From contig NZ_CP050954.1 of the NCBI RefSeq assembly GCF_012273015.1, positions 1,488,001 through 1,552,000 on the forward strand: a DNA stretch of 64,000 nt, read 5' to 3'. Below the pieces are notes generated by a model. The model saw only the letters and a program-made list of their open reading frames with translations, made no database searches and was not told where the DNA came from. Position numbers and translations under genes: made by a program. This document shows positions 43,339-51,971 of the stretch, piece after piece (the first letter of the stretch is position 1; the number at the start of each line of letters is the position of its first letter). Source of the stretch: Hymenobacter sp. BT18 (lineage in GTDB: Bacteria; Bacteroidota; Bacteroidia; Cytophagales; Hymenobacteraceae).

Positions 43339-44346
43339 TTAATACTTTAGGGGTGTTTCGCGTAGCGCCTCCGCAGCAGGACCGAAATCAATTGCCCGCA
43401 TACACGTAAAGTGGCCCTGCGGGCACTTAGCATAGCCTATTTTGGAGCAGGGCCTACAGGGTAAGCCTTTCACTTCCAGCACCGTAAATTCCGTTTGATA
43501 AGGATACATGCCAAACTCCGGCACGGTGTTGCCCCACACGCTGATGATTTTCTTACGAAACGCGGCGGCAATGTGCATCAGGCCCGTATCGTGGCTGATG
43601 ACGGCCCGCGCCTGCCGCACCAAGGAGGCCGACTGATTGAGGTTCAACTTTCCGCAAACGTTAAATACTGACGGCCCGGCAGTTCCGGCTTCGGCGGGGC
43701 TTAGCGCCTGCACAACCAACTCGCCGGTGGGAGCGTCTTCCGGGCCACCCAGCAGCACAATGGGCTGCCGAAGCATTCCGCACAGCTCGATAATGCGCTC
43801 CGTGGGTAGGCGTTTGGTGGCGTGCTGGGCACCAATGGCAAAGGCTACGTACCCGGCCTGAAACGCGGCGGGCAGGGCAACAGGCACGGCTACCTCGTCC
43901 TGAGGCGGGATAAAATAGTCCAGCCCTTGCCCATCGTTGCGCACACCCAGGGGGGCTGCCGCCGCCAGGTACCGCTCCACAATGTGCACCGGGGGCATGG
44001 TATCCACTTTCAGGTTCACCAGCAGCCACTTGCGCCCATTCAGCTTATCAAACGATGCTGACTTCACACCGAGCTGTAGCTTGATCAGGGCCGACCGCAG
44101 ATTATGGTGCAGGTCCACGACAAAATCAAAGTGCTCGGCCCGCAGCTCAGCCACCAGCTCCCGGAGCGAGCCGTGCAGGCAGTGGACTTTGTCGATGTAG
44201 GGGTTGGGCTCCAGAAAACTCCGGAAGGCTGGCTTGGTGGCGTAGTGCACCTGGGCGCCAGGTACCTGCTGCTTTAGCGCGCGCACCACGGGCGTAGTGA
44301 GCACAATATCACCGATAGAGGAAAAGCGCAGTACAAGAATTTTCAT
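43339..44346 (-). CDS. Glycosyltransferase family 9 (heptosyltransferase-like)
   Basis: The 335-residue GT-B protein has the family start MKILVLRFSSIGDIVLTTPVVRAL, VDLHHNLRS, the acceptor/donor GAQHATKRLPTERI, and the C-terminal HDTGLMHIAAAFRKKIISVWG. It adds heptose or a related sugar to lipopolysaccharide or to surface glycans. A Cys cluster CRPCSKIGYAKCPQGHFTC near the C-terminus is shared with the second GT9 gene in this window. Its neighbour PolX starts 21 bases upstream on the same strand. The acceptor is not known. Confidence 0.88.
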   Translation of the reverse strand: MKILVLRFSSIGDIVLTTPVVRALKQQVPGAQVHYATKPAFRSFLEPNPYIDKVHCLHGSLRELVAELRAEHFDFVVDLHHNLRSALIKLQLGVKSASFDKLNGRKWLLVNLKVDTMPPVHIVERYLAAAAPLGVRNDGQGLDYFIPPQDEVAVPVALPAAFQAGYVAFAIGAQHATKRLPTERIIELCGMLRQPIVLLGGPEDAPTGELVVQALSPAEAGTAGPSVFNVCGKLNLNQSASLVRQARAVISHDTGLMHIAAAFRKKIISVWGNTVPEFGMYPYQTEFTVLEVKGLPCRPCSKIGYAKCPQGHFTCMRAIDFGPAAEALRETPLKY

Positions 44347-44367
44347 GACAGCCCGGCTCCGGCGTGG

Positions 44368-46143
44368 TTAGCTGAAAAGCGAATCTTTGAACTCCAGCGG
44401 CGGTTTGATGCCTGCTTTCCGCTGGGCAAAATAAGCAGCTACTTCCTCCGCAGGCTTGGCATTGAATGTCATAGCCTTGGTCAGTCCCCCTTTGCGCCCC
44501 ATGAGCACGCCGTAGCGCATGTCGGCGTAGCCATTGGTGTGGTGGGCATCGGGGTTGATGCTGAGCTGTACGCCCTGGGCCAGCGCATAGCGTACCCAAC
44601 GCCAGTCGAGGTCGAGGCGCCAGGGGTTGGCGTTGATTTCGATGATGACGTTATGCTGGGCGCAGGCATCAATCACGGCCTTATGGTTGAGCGGATACCC
44701 TTCGCGGCGCAGCAGCAGGCGGCCGGTAGGGTGGCCCAGCATGGTGGTATACGGGTTTTCAATGGCCCGCAGAATGCGCGCCGTGGCTTTGCGCTCGTCC
44801 ATCTTCAGGTTGGAATGCACCGAGGCCACTACAAAATCGAAGGTTTCGAGCACCGTGGCTGAATAGTCCAGAGACCCGTCGCCGAGAATATCAGCTTCTA
44901 TTCCCTTGAAGATCCGGAAGGGTGCCAGCTCTTGGTTCAGCTGGTCGATTTCGCGTTGCTGCTGGCGCACCCGCTCCGGGGAAAGGCCATTGGCGTAGTG
45001 AGCGGCCTGGGAATGGTCGCAGATGCCGAGGTACTCGTAGCCCTGGTCGCGCAGGAACGTGGCCATTTCGCGCAGGCTATGGCTACCATCGGAGTAGGTG
45101 CTGTGGTTGTGCAGGGAGCCGCGCAGGTCGGTATCCTGCAGCAGCTCGGGCAGCTTATGGGCATGCGCCAGTTCCAGCTCGCCCAGACCTTCGCGCAGCT
45201 CGGGCTCCACGTACTGCAGGCCAGCCCGCTGATAAAGCTCCGGCTCCGAGGTAAACCGCTCCCGCTTGAGCCACTGCCGAAGCGTAGCGGGCTGCCCGGG
45301 CTTAGCCTCGGGCAAGGCTTCGGACAAGTGAGCTTCCGCCGCCGAGTGCAGCAGCAGCTGGTTGGCGAAGTCGGCTGGGGCCGTAAAGATCAGCTCCACT
45401 TTCACACCCGACGCGGCAGCGCTGCCGCGCCACGCAAAAGGCCCGCTGCGCTGCGGCTCGGCCATCAGATCCTGTAGCTTCCCCAGCGCAGTATGCACCG
45501 CGGCCGGTTGGGTAGTAGCTACCACCAGCTGCACCGTTTCTACGATTTCCAACCGCCGGCGGACTTCCCCCGTTACGGCTACCTGCTCCACGCCCGGCAC
45601 CTTGCGCAGGTGCTCGGCTAAGCCTTCTGCCAGCTCTTCGGCCTGAGGATACAGCAGCTTGCCCTGGCTTTGGTTGGTAAACTCCAGCGCCGCCAGAATG
45701 GCGTCCTGGGTTTTCTTGCCGAAGCCCTTCAGCTTGCTTACCTCGTCCCTCTCCGCGGCCTCGCGCAGCTGCTCCGGGCCCTCAATTCCCAGCTCCTTCC
45801 ACAGGCTGCGGATCTTTTTGGGCCCGATGCCTTTCACCTTCAGCAGCTCGACAATACCGGGCGGGGTGCTGTTGAGCAGGCGCGTCAGCTCCTCGAAGCT
45901 GCCGGTGTCGAGCATTTCCGCCACCTTGGCCGCCGCGGTTTTGCTTAGGCCGGTGCGGTCGGGCAGGCCCGTGCGCTCCAACTCGGCTACGGGCACGCTC
46001 AGTTGCTCCAGGGCATTGGCCGTACCTTCGTAGGCCCGGATCTTGAAGGGGTTTTCCTCGTGCAGCTCCAGCAGCTGAGCGGCGAGGCGAAAGGCACGAA
46101 TAAGGGCTCGGTTGTCCAAGGCAGTAGCAGGGGTTGGGGGCAC
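44368..46143 (-). CDS. polX: PolX-family protein with degenerate polymerase site and intact PHP nuclease
   Basis: The 591-residue protein has an N-terminal helix-hairpin-helix polymerase-X region (about 1-320) and a C-terminal PHP phosphoesterase domain (about 340-580). The PHP metal motifs are present: LHNHSTYSDGSHSL, CDHSQAAHY, KGIEADIL, ASVHSNLK, HPTGRLL and NPDAHHTN. In the polymerase part, the place of the DxD motif reads TGEVRRRLEIVETVQLVVAT, so the two catalytic aspartates correspond to Thr and Gln, and the third Asp is Glu in VKVELIF. A nuclease that probably acts on DNA ends is predicted, without polymerase activity. The start codon is a GTG; other starts are possible. Confidence 0.85.
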   Translation of the reverse strand: MPPTPATALDNRALIRAFRLAAQLLELHEENPFKIRAYEGTANALEQLSVPVAELERTGLPDRTGLSKTAAAKVAEMLDTGSFEELTRLLNSTPPGIVELLKVKGIGPKKIRSLWKELGIEGPEQLREAAERDEVSKLKGFGKKTQDAILAALEFTNQSQGKLLYPQAEELAEGLAEHLRKVPGVEQVAVTGEVRRRLEIVETVQLVVATTQPAAVHTALGKLQDLMAEPQRSGPFAWRGSAAASGVKVELIFTAPADFANQLLLHSAAEAHLSEALPEAKPGQPATLRQWLKRERFTSEPELYQRAGLQYVEPELREGLGELELAHAHKLPELLQDTDLRGSLHNHSTYSDGSHSLREMATFLRDQGYEYLGICDHSQAAHYANGLSPERVRQQQREIDQLNQELAPFRIFKGIEADILGDGSLDYSATVLETFDFVVASVHSNLKMDERKATARILRAIENPYTTMLGHPTGRLLLRREGYPLNHKAVIDACAQHNVIIEINANPWRLDLDWRWVRYALAQGVQLSINPDAHHTNGYADMRYGVLMGRKGGLTKAMTFNAKPAEEVAAYFAQRKAGIKPPLEFKDSLFS

Positions 46144-46272
46144 GCGCCAGCAAAGGTACGGGCCAAAGTTGTAGATTGCCGGGCAGAACGGCCCGATTCC
46201 TTACCGGTAAGACGAACCCGCGGCGGCGAAGTTGCCGTTGTCCTGTTTCCCCGATTTCTCTTCCCCCTGCGT

Positions 46273-46671
46273 ATGCGTTTTTCTCTTCTGCTTGCCTGCC
46301 TGAGCCTGGTGCTGATGGCCAGTACCTGCACCAGCTCCGACCCCCGGCGCGGCAACAGCCGCCTGCTCTTGCTGGAGCGCACCTGGCTGCACGCCCACGA
46401 AGAAGACCAAGGCGACCTTCGCGTGTACCGGCCCAACACGTATGCCTTCCCGCCTTCCCGGGGTCGTACCGGGTTTGCCTTTGAGCACAATGGCCTGTTC
46501 ACGCAGTATGACATTGCCCCTACCGATGGCCTGGAGGGGCACCGCGGCCAGTGGAAAGCTCTAACCGAAAACCAGCTCAGCATTACCCTCGACGACCACA
46601 GTGAGCCCGACTACCAGCTGGAAATAGTGACCCTGGAACCCGACCTGCTGAAAGTCCGGCGCACCCAGTAA
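46273..46671 (+). CDS. Small predicted lipoprotein
   Basis: A 132-residue protein with a lipoprotein-type leader MRFSLLLACLSLVLMASTC (Cys19) and a beta-rich body (RTWLHAHEEDQGDLRVYRPN; LEGHRGQWKALTENQLSITL) that resembles lipocalin-like small lipoproteins (rigid strands ending in VRRTQ). The family is not known to me. The ATG at 46273 is chosen because the open frame upstream overlaps the PolX gene and has no coding signal. Confidence 0.6.
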   Translation: MRFSLLLACLSLVLMASTCTSSDPRRGNSRLLLLERTWLHAHEEDQGDLRVYRPNTYAFPPSRGRTGFAFEHNGLFTQYDIAPTDGLEGHRGQWKALTENQLSITLDDHSEPDYQLEIVTLEPDLLKVRRTQ

Positions 46672-47013
46672 GGCAACAAGCAGTCTTTCCGGCGAGCTGA
46701 TTGCTCTGCTCATCTGTGGAAACGCTACGGCAGTGCGTTGGTTCGCTAACCACCGCCTTCGGGCCGCTGCCCTCAAACAGAATTTTTGCCTGCGCCCGAA
46801 TTATTTTAGCGCACCCATGCAGGTATAATTATCTCATTATCAGAATAAAGTAAATACACCCCCGGTTTTTTTGCTTTTACCCCAAGATTTTTTTTCACCG
46901 GCTTGCAACCTCCCGGCCTTTTCCTCCCTCCTACTTACTGAATGCCCGCAACTCGGGCCCAGCGAAGAACCCAATGTCGGTTTGCCGGTCGCGGCAAAAC
47001 ACACTTGATTTTG
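46672..47013. other. Non-coding stretch before the EVE gene
   Basis: This stretch is AT-rich near 46790-46870 (with an unusual TTTTTTT tract) and holds no credible gene. It gives way to an inverted repeat at 47014-47179. Short open frames are present but none is convincing. Confidence 0.5.
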
Positions 47014-47179
47014 GGAATTGAGGAGTTTGGGAAACCCTTCCGGGAGTGCCGGGGTGGTGGCTCCACGGTAGGCGGTTGATTTGTAGCCAGGCCGAAGTAA
47101 GAGAGGAGGTCGAAATTCTTTTTCGACCTTTCGACCTGGTTCGCCAAATCAAACCATTCTTCCCAAACTCCTCAGTTCC
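47014..47179. repeat. Inverted-repeat element before the EVE-domain gene
   Basis: Twenty-base arms with one mismatch: GGAATTGAGGAGTTTGGGAA at 47014-47033 and its complement at 47160-47179. The 166-base element also holds an inner hairpin GGTCGAAA-TTCT-TTTTCGACC (47109-47129). It ends 20 bases before the EVE-domain start. It resembles a small non-autonomous element or an RNA structure; no coding sequence is inside. Confidence 0.55.
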
Positions 47180-47199
47180 ATATTTCGCTACTTCCCCTC

Positions 47200-47607
47200 A
47201 TGCAGTACTGGTTAGTAAAATCGGAGCCCGCGGCCTACTCGTGGGCTGATTTCGTTCGTGATGGCCACACCGACTGGACCGGGGTTCGAAACTTTCAGGC
47301 CCGCAACTACCTGCAGCAGATGCAGCCCGGCGACTTAGTGCTGTACTATCACAGCGTTACGAGCAAAGAAGTGGTGGGCGTAGCCGAAGTAGCGGCTGCC
47401 GCCGCCCCCGATGCTACCGCCGAACCCGCCAGCGGCTGGGTGGCCGTAGCCCTGCAGCCGCGGCAGCCCCTGCCCCGCCCCGTTTCCCTGGCACAAATAA
47501 AACAAGACAGCCGCCTCACCCAAATCGGCCTGCTTCGTCAGTCTCGCTTGTCGGTTATGCCCCTGCGCGCCGCTGAGTTTGACACCATTCTGGAGCTGGG
47601 CAGCTAG
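47200..47607 (+). CDS. EVE-domain protein
   Basis: The 135-residue protein shows the EVE fold: MQYWLVKSEPAAYSWADFV, DWTGVRNFQARNYLQQMQPGDLVLYYHS, and GVAEVAAAA. EVE domains are PUA-like and bind modified bases in DNA or RNA; bacterial single-domain members occur near restriction and defence genes as well as alone. Here it stands alone beside an inverted-repeat element. The ligand is unknown. Confidence 0.92.
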   Translation: MQYWLVKSEPAAYSWADFVRDGHTDWTGVRNFQARNYLQQMQPGDLVLYYHSVTSKEVVGVAEVAAAAAPDATAEPASGWVAVALQPRQPLPRPVSLAQIKQDSRLTQIGLLRQSRLSVMPLRAAEFDTILELGS

Positions 47608-47704
47608 CTTACGGCGTCTTACATGGGGCCACCAGCCCCGGGCAATGCAAGGATTTGCGCCGTTCATGCCGTATATTGGGTAGAGCAACCTAACCCCCCT
47701 TTTT

Positions 47705-49198
47705 ATGCGGCATTTCTTCCTACTGGGCTGGTTTTGGCTGATCGGCTGCTGCGGCGCCTGGGCCCAGGTGCCGCAGCAGCCCGCCCGGTTTGAGCTAGCG
47801 CTGGAGCCCAGCAACAGTGATATTCAGGTGCTGCCGCTGCCCGATAGCAGCGTGATTCTCCTCGTGCAGGAAGAATCCTACAATATGAAGCCGGACAAGC
47901 TCTACTTCCAGAAGCTGGACGCCGGGCTGCAGCTTGAGTGGCAACGGCCTTTCACGGTGGAACGGGACTACGAACTGGTGCGCACCTGCTCGGAAAGCAA
48001 CCAGGTATACGCCTTGTATCAGTCAGTCTACCGGCCTACGCACCTGCTGGCCGTGCACCTGGACGGCCGCACGGGACTGATAAAAACCAGCTCCTTCGAT
48101 ACGCGCATCTCCCGCGACATCTTCGAGCTGAAGGCGCTGGGGGGCCGGCTCTTCGTCACGGTACTGGTGGACCAGCATCTGACCATCCTGCACCTTGACC
48201 TGGGTACCCAGCAAATGCGGTTTCTGCCGTCGGTGTATGAGCAGTTGCCCGCTCAATTTACGTTTCTGGCCGATTCCGTGACGAAGCGTGCTGCCTTCGT
48301 GCTTACCCAAACCAACGGCATGAAGTCCCGGCTGCAGCTGAAACAGCTTTCCCAGGATGGTATGCTGCTGCGCACCGAGTTTATTCAGGCCGAAAGCGAA
48401 AGAAACCTGATTACGGCTCAGCTCAGTCCCGGCGACAGTACTACGCGGCTGGTAGCGGGCACGTACACGCTGCGCGACCCGCGCTACTCCCAGGGCTTAT
48501 TTGCGGCCGACCTCAATGCGGGTACTACCCCGGGCGGAGGGCGCAAGTCCATGCGCTTCTACGATTTTCTGAGTCTGAAGCACTTCTTCGACTTTATGAA
48601 GCCCAACCGCGAAGCCCGAATCCGGGAGAAGGGGGCGCGCCGCCGGGCTGCCGGTATGCCCATGCGCCTGCACTACCGCCTGCTCATGCACGACATGCTG
48701 CCTACCCGGGAAGGCTATGTGGTGACGGCGGAGGTATATTATCCCCGCTACCGGTATTCTTCCTTCGGCGGACCTATGACGAACAGCTACCGCCAGTTTG
48801 ATGGCTACCGGACCACCCACGCCATTGTCTGCGGCTTCGACCGGCAAGGCAATTTACTCTGGGACAACACCTTTGTCCTTCAAAATGTCGAGACCTTCGA
48901 AATTCAGGAAACCGTGAGCCTGCGCCCTCTTGCGGATGGGCGCCTGGTGCTGGCTTACCTGGACGAGGAAGCTATTCGCTACAAGATTGTAGACCGCACG
49001 ACGCCTTCCCCCAACGACCTGACGGTGCCGTTGCGCACTACCCTGGCCGATAAAAAGGAAAAGCCCTCCTATACCTCTCAGGAAGCGCTGGTAGAATGGA
49101 CCAGGGGTAAGTTTCTGGCCTATGGCTACCAGCACGTGCGCACCGAAAAGGGCCCGGCCCGGGACGTATTTTTTCTCAACTCCATTGTTTTTGACTAG
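47705..49198 (+). CDS. Exported beta-rich protein of unknown function
   Basis: The 497-residue protein has a signal peptide (MRHFFLLGWFWLIGCCGAWAQ) and then repeating short strand motifs with LDGRTG-, LHLDLGT- and QEESYNMKPDKLYFQKL-type units that suggest a beta-propeller-like fold. The second half contains a Arg/Lys-rich spot (NREARIREKGARRRAAG) and a Tyr-rich segment (YYPRYRYSSFGGPM). No family is recognised; exported Bacteroidota proteins of this type are annotated as hypothetical. The ATG follows a run of C. Confidence 0.7.
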   Translation: MRHFFLLGWFWLIGCCGAWAQVPQQPARFELALEPSNSDIQVLPLPDSSVILLVQEESYNMKPDKLYFQKLDAGLQLEWQRPFTVERDYELVRTCSESNQVYALYQSVYRPTHLLAVHLDGRTGLIKTSSFDTRISRDIFELKALGGRLFVTVLVDQHLTILHLDLGTQQMRFLPSVYEQLPAQFTFLADSVTKRAAFVLTQTNGMKSRLQLKQLSQDGMLLRTEFIQAESERNLITAQLSPGDSTTRLVAGTYTLRDPRYSQGLFAADLNAGTTPGGGRKSMRFYDFLSLKHFFDFMKPNREARIREKGARRRAAGMPMRLHYRLLMHDMLPTREGYVVTAEVYYPRYRYSSFGGPMTNSYRQFDGYRTTHAIVCGFDRQGNLLWDNTFVLQNVETFEIQETVSLRPLADGRLVLAYLDEEAIRYKIVDRTTPSPNDLTVPLRTTLADKKEKPSYTSQEALVEWTRGKFLAYGYQHVRTEKGPARDVFFLNSIVFD

Positions 49199-49258
49199 GT
49201 AGTGGCTGGCCGTAAACCGGCAAAAGGCGTATGTTGACGAAAACATTCTCTTTTTGCT

Positions 49259-49822
49259 ATGCACAACCGTTTCCTTTTTCTCCTGCTTGCTACGGGCCTG
49301 CTGTGGATGGCTGGCTGCCGGGCCGCCGGACCCGAGCAACCCGCCCGTACCGTGGCCGAGTTCTTCCGCAAGTATGAAAGCCGCTCGGGTTTTAAAGCCC
49401 AGACAATTGAAGCCAACTTCGCCACCCGGCTCTTGCTAGGCCAGTTAGGCCGCATAGGGGGTGATAATGAAACCACCCAGGCCGTGGCCGCCTTGCGCAG
49501 CGTGCGGGTACTCACCTTCACCCCTACTTCCGGCGGCGCCCGCAACCTGGTTGCCCGCGGCCTGACGCAGGAAGTAGATGGCTTGCTGCAAAATGAGCGG
49601 TACGAGCCGCTGCCCATAACCAGCAACGCCGATGCCACCACGCAATTTAAGTTCTCGGCGCGCCGCCAGAATGGCCGGGTACAGGAGGTAGTGGGCACCA
49701 GTCAGGTAAACGGCGTCCCCGATTCATTTGTGCTCATGGCCATTTCTGGCAACTTCACCGAAAGCCAGCTACAGCAGCTGCTCAAGTTTTTGCCCGGCGC
49801 GGTAGATCAGTTACCCAAATAA
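49259..49822 (+). CDS. DUF4252-type lipoprotein
   Basis: A 187-residue lipoprotein: leader MHNRFLFLLLATGLLWMAGC (Cys20). The body has SGFKAQTIEANFATRLLLG, VRVLTFTP, and C-terminal SFVLMAISGNFTESQLQQLLKFL, matching the DUF4252 family common in Bacteroidota and often near sigma-factor genes. The role is unknown. It ends 24 bases before a strong terminator. Confidence 0.8.
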   Translation: MHNRFLFLLLATGLLWMAGCRAAGPEQPARTVAEFFRKYESRSGFKAQTIEANFATRLLLGQLGRIGGDNETTQAVAALRSVRVLTFTPTSGGARNLVARGLTQEVDGLLQNERYEPLPITSNADATTQFKFSARRQNGRVQEVVGTSQVNGVPDSFVLMAISGNFTESQLQQLLKFLPGAVDQLPK

Positions 49823-50138
49823 TAGCACCGCCGCACCCACGCTTGTGCCCCGCCCGTAAATTGGCGGGGCTTTTTTTGCTACCAGCTTGGCAGGCTTCAG
49901 CGTGTAGGAGCAGCCCCCCACCATCCCCGAACATTGCCGCTGTTACCAGCGCGTACCGTGCGTGGGGCAGCGGTAATACCCTCCTCCTGCTCAAGCAATG
50001 CCATACCCACGCCGCGCCAACAGGGAGTGGGGTCAGTCAGCCAAAAGATTGGCCTGTTTTATTGACCTTCCGCTTATTGGGGCAAGACAATCAACAGATG
50101 GTTTATCTTGTTCTTTGGCCGCTGTCCACTGGGCATAG
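49823..50138. other. Intergenic stretch between the DUF4252 and OmpA genes
   Basis: About 316 bases contain one plus-strand terminator at 49847-49877 and then nothing that I can call. Frames on both strands have no recognisable product. Confidence 0.4.
49847..49877 (+). terminator. Terminator after the DUF4252 gene
   Basis: GCCCCGCC pairs with GGCGGGGC around an 8-base loop and is followed by seven T residues. A textbook intrinsic terminator. Confidence 0.9.
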
Positions 50139-50181
50139 CCAACAAAAAAGGCGAACCAGAGCGGTTCGCCTTTTTTGTTGG
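50139..50181 (-). terminator. Terminator after the first OmpA gene
   Basis: A 19-base perfect stem (CCAACAAAAAAGGCGAACC with its complement) and a 5-base loop, 12 bases past the OmpA stop codon. It could work in both directions. Confidence 0.9.
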
Positions 50182-50192
50182 GGCCGGGCAGC

Positions 50193-51674
50193 TTAGGGCT
50201 GCGGCTGACTTGGGATATAGAACTCGAACTTGAACTCGACGCGGCGGTTTTTGGCCATACCCGAAGCCGAGCCATTGGCAGCTGCCGGCCGCGACTCACC
50301 AAAACCTTGCGTGACTACGCGGGCCGGATCTATGTTCTTACCGGTGAAGTAGCGCTTGGCCGATTCGGCGCGGCGCTCCGAGAGGCGCTGGTTGTACTCG
50401 TCGGTCCCGCGGCTGTCGGCGTGGCCCGAGATGCGCACGGCGTACTCGGGGTGGTCTTTCAGCACCTGCACCATTTTATCGAGCGTGCCATAAGAGGTGC
50501 GCTTAATCACAGTGCTGTTGGTTTCGAAGCGCACGGGCTGCTCAAGGCGGCGGATGCTCTCCGGAATTTCGGGGCAACCCAGCGAGTCTACTTTAGCACC
50601 GGCGGGCGTGCCGGGGCAGCGGTCTACGCTGTCGGGGATACCGTCGCCGTCCTTATCGAGGTTGAGGGGGCAGCCGGTGGCGTCTACCTGGGTGCCAGCG
50701 GGGGTGTCGGGGCACTTATCGTCCTGGTCGCGCACACCGTCGTTGTCGGCATCGGGGCAGCCGCGGAGGGCCGCTTTCCCAGCTTGGTCGGGGCAGTCAT
50801 CTTCGGAGTCACGCACGCCATCGTTGTCGCGGTCGGGGCAGCCTTCGAGGGCTTTGGAGCCGGCTTCGGTGGGGCACTTATCTTGGTAGTCGGGTACGCC
50901 GTCCTTGTCGCCATCCAGGGGGCAGCCTTTCTCGTCCACGGCTACACCGGCGGGCGTGTTGGGGCACTGGTCTTTGCGGTCGGGCACGCCGTCGTTATCG
51001 GTGTCTTTGGCTTTGCCGAACGCAATGGTAATACCAGCCGTGTGCTGCAGGAACCGGTCGTCCCACTTGTTGTCGTCGCGGGCAGGGTCGCCGTCGAGGT
51101 TGGCATTCAGCGGAATATGCTGGCCCGTCTGCACGAACAAGCCCACCGCGTCGGAAACGCGGAAGTTGATACCAGCAGCCCCAAACAGGTCAAAGTAGCT
51201 TTTGTCGCTGTCGGTGTTCAGGCTGGCGCCATTGCGGTTGATGGTGCCTTCGCGGCTGGTGTACGTGAGGCCTGGAGCAGCCAGCAGGTAGGGCTGAATA
51301 ACGGCATCTTCTTTCAGGGCCCAGCCATTGTTCAGCTTCAGCTTCAGGCCCAGGTTCACGTTCACCACGTTGGTGGCGAAGCTGCTCCCAAAGTAAGGGC
51401 TGCTCAGGGGGCTGGTAAATTTCTTGAACTCTACGTAGTTGCCGCTCAGCAGCACATCGAGGCCGGGCGACAAGTAACGGTTGATGGAGATACCCGGGCC
51501 GTACTTGTTGCCGCCCCACTGCCAGAAGTCAGAGCCAAAGTTGCCTTTGTACTGGAAGGCGTTGCCGGTGAGGCTGATGGCCGTTTTGCGGTCAGCCGTC
51601 TGGGCTGCACCCTCTGGCGCAGTGGCCAGCAGAGCAGCTCCGGACAGCAGAGCAGAAGCTAGAATCTTTCTCAT
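50193..51674 (-). CDS. OmpA-family protein with TSP3 repeats, copy 1
   Basis: The 493-residue protein has a signal peptide (MRKILASALLSGAALLATA..., cleavage near AAQ), an N-terminal beta-barrel-like region (about 30-220), about four thrombospondin type-3 calcium-binding repeats (about 225-370; DTDNDGVPDRKDQCPNTPAG and similar) and a C-terminal OmpA peptidoglycan-binding domain (about 375-493; ESIRRLEQPVRFETNSTVIK, GHADSRGTDEYNQRLSERRA, RVVTQGFGESRP). It anchors the outer membrane to peptidoglycan. A paralogue lies upstream, 297 bases away. The ATG at 51674 is chosen because the leader matches the paralogue. Confidence 0.95.
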   Translation of the reverse strand: MRKILASALLSGAALLATAPEGAAQTADRKTAISLTGNAFQYKGNFGSDFWQWGGNKYGPGISINRYLSPGLDVLLSGNYVEFKKFTSPLSSPYFGSSFATNVVNVNLGLKLKLNNGWALKEDAVIQPYLLAAPGLTYTSREGTINRNGASLNTDSDKSYFDLFGAAGINFRVSDAVGLFVQTGQHIPLNANLDGDPARDDNKWDDRFLQHTAGITIAFGKAKDTDNDGVPDRKDQCPNTPAGVAVDEKGCPLDGDKDGVPDYQDKCPTEAGSKALEGCPDRDNDGVRDSEDDCPDQAGKAALRGCPDADNDGVRDQDDKCPDTPAGTQVDATGCPLNLDKDGDGIPDSVDRCPGTPAGAKVDSLGCPEIPESIRRLEQPVRFETNSTVIKRTSYGTLDKMVQVLKDHPEYAVRISGHADSRGTDEYNQRLSERRAESAKRYFTGKNIDPARVVTQGFGESRPAAANGSASGMAKNRRVEFKFEFYIPSQPQP

Positions 51675-51909
51675 TGTGAGAAGGTTAGGTGGAACAGATG
51701 CGTGTACAGCAGACAGCGGAAAAATGCCTGAAGACAGGTTTTTTACTAGCTGCCTATACTGACACCCGACCATAAAGTTGTTGGAAAAAGATTTGCGGCC
51801 GACTACGCTCCCCCGCAGCCAGGCGCTGCTACCAGTACTTATTATCTGATAATCACTATATTATAACCATACCATAGCTCGACTTTTTTTACAGTAGCCC
51901 ATTTAGCAA

Positions 51910-51947
51910 CAAAAGCGTAGCCCGCCAGAGGCAGACTACGCTTTTGC
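51910..51947 (-). terminator. Terminator after the second OmpA gene
   Basis: CAAAAGCGTAG pairs with CTACGCTTTTG around a 16-base loop, 24 bases past the stop codon of the OmpA gene at 51972. The minus-strand T tract is short but present. Confidence 0.75.
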
Positions 51948-51971
51948 TGTTTTAACGGCGGTACCAGCCGG

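Noticed and set aside
47276..47292. GGGGTTCGAAAC resembling a tRNA T-arm
   Set aside because: It lies inside the EVE-domain coding sequence (TGVRNFQAR) and no acceptor stem or anticodon arm surrounds it.
50600..51040. Regularly spaced similar DNA units that could be mistaken for a CRISPR array
   Set aside because: They are the codons of TSP3 calcium-binding repeats in the OmpA genes, with no identical repeats or unique spacers, and no cas genes are present.
50175..51662. A 495-residue plus-strand frame opposite the first OmpA gene
   Set aside because: Its Gly/Ala/Val repeats mirror the TSP3 repeat codons of the real gene on the other strand.
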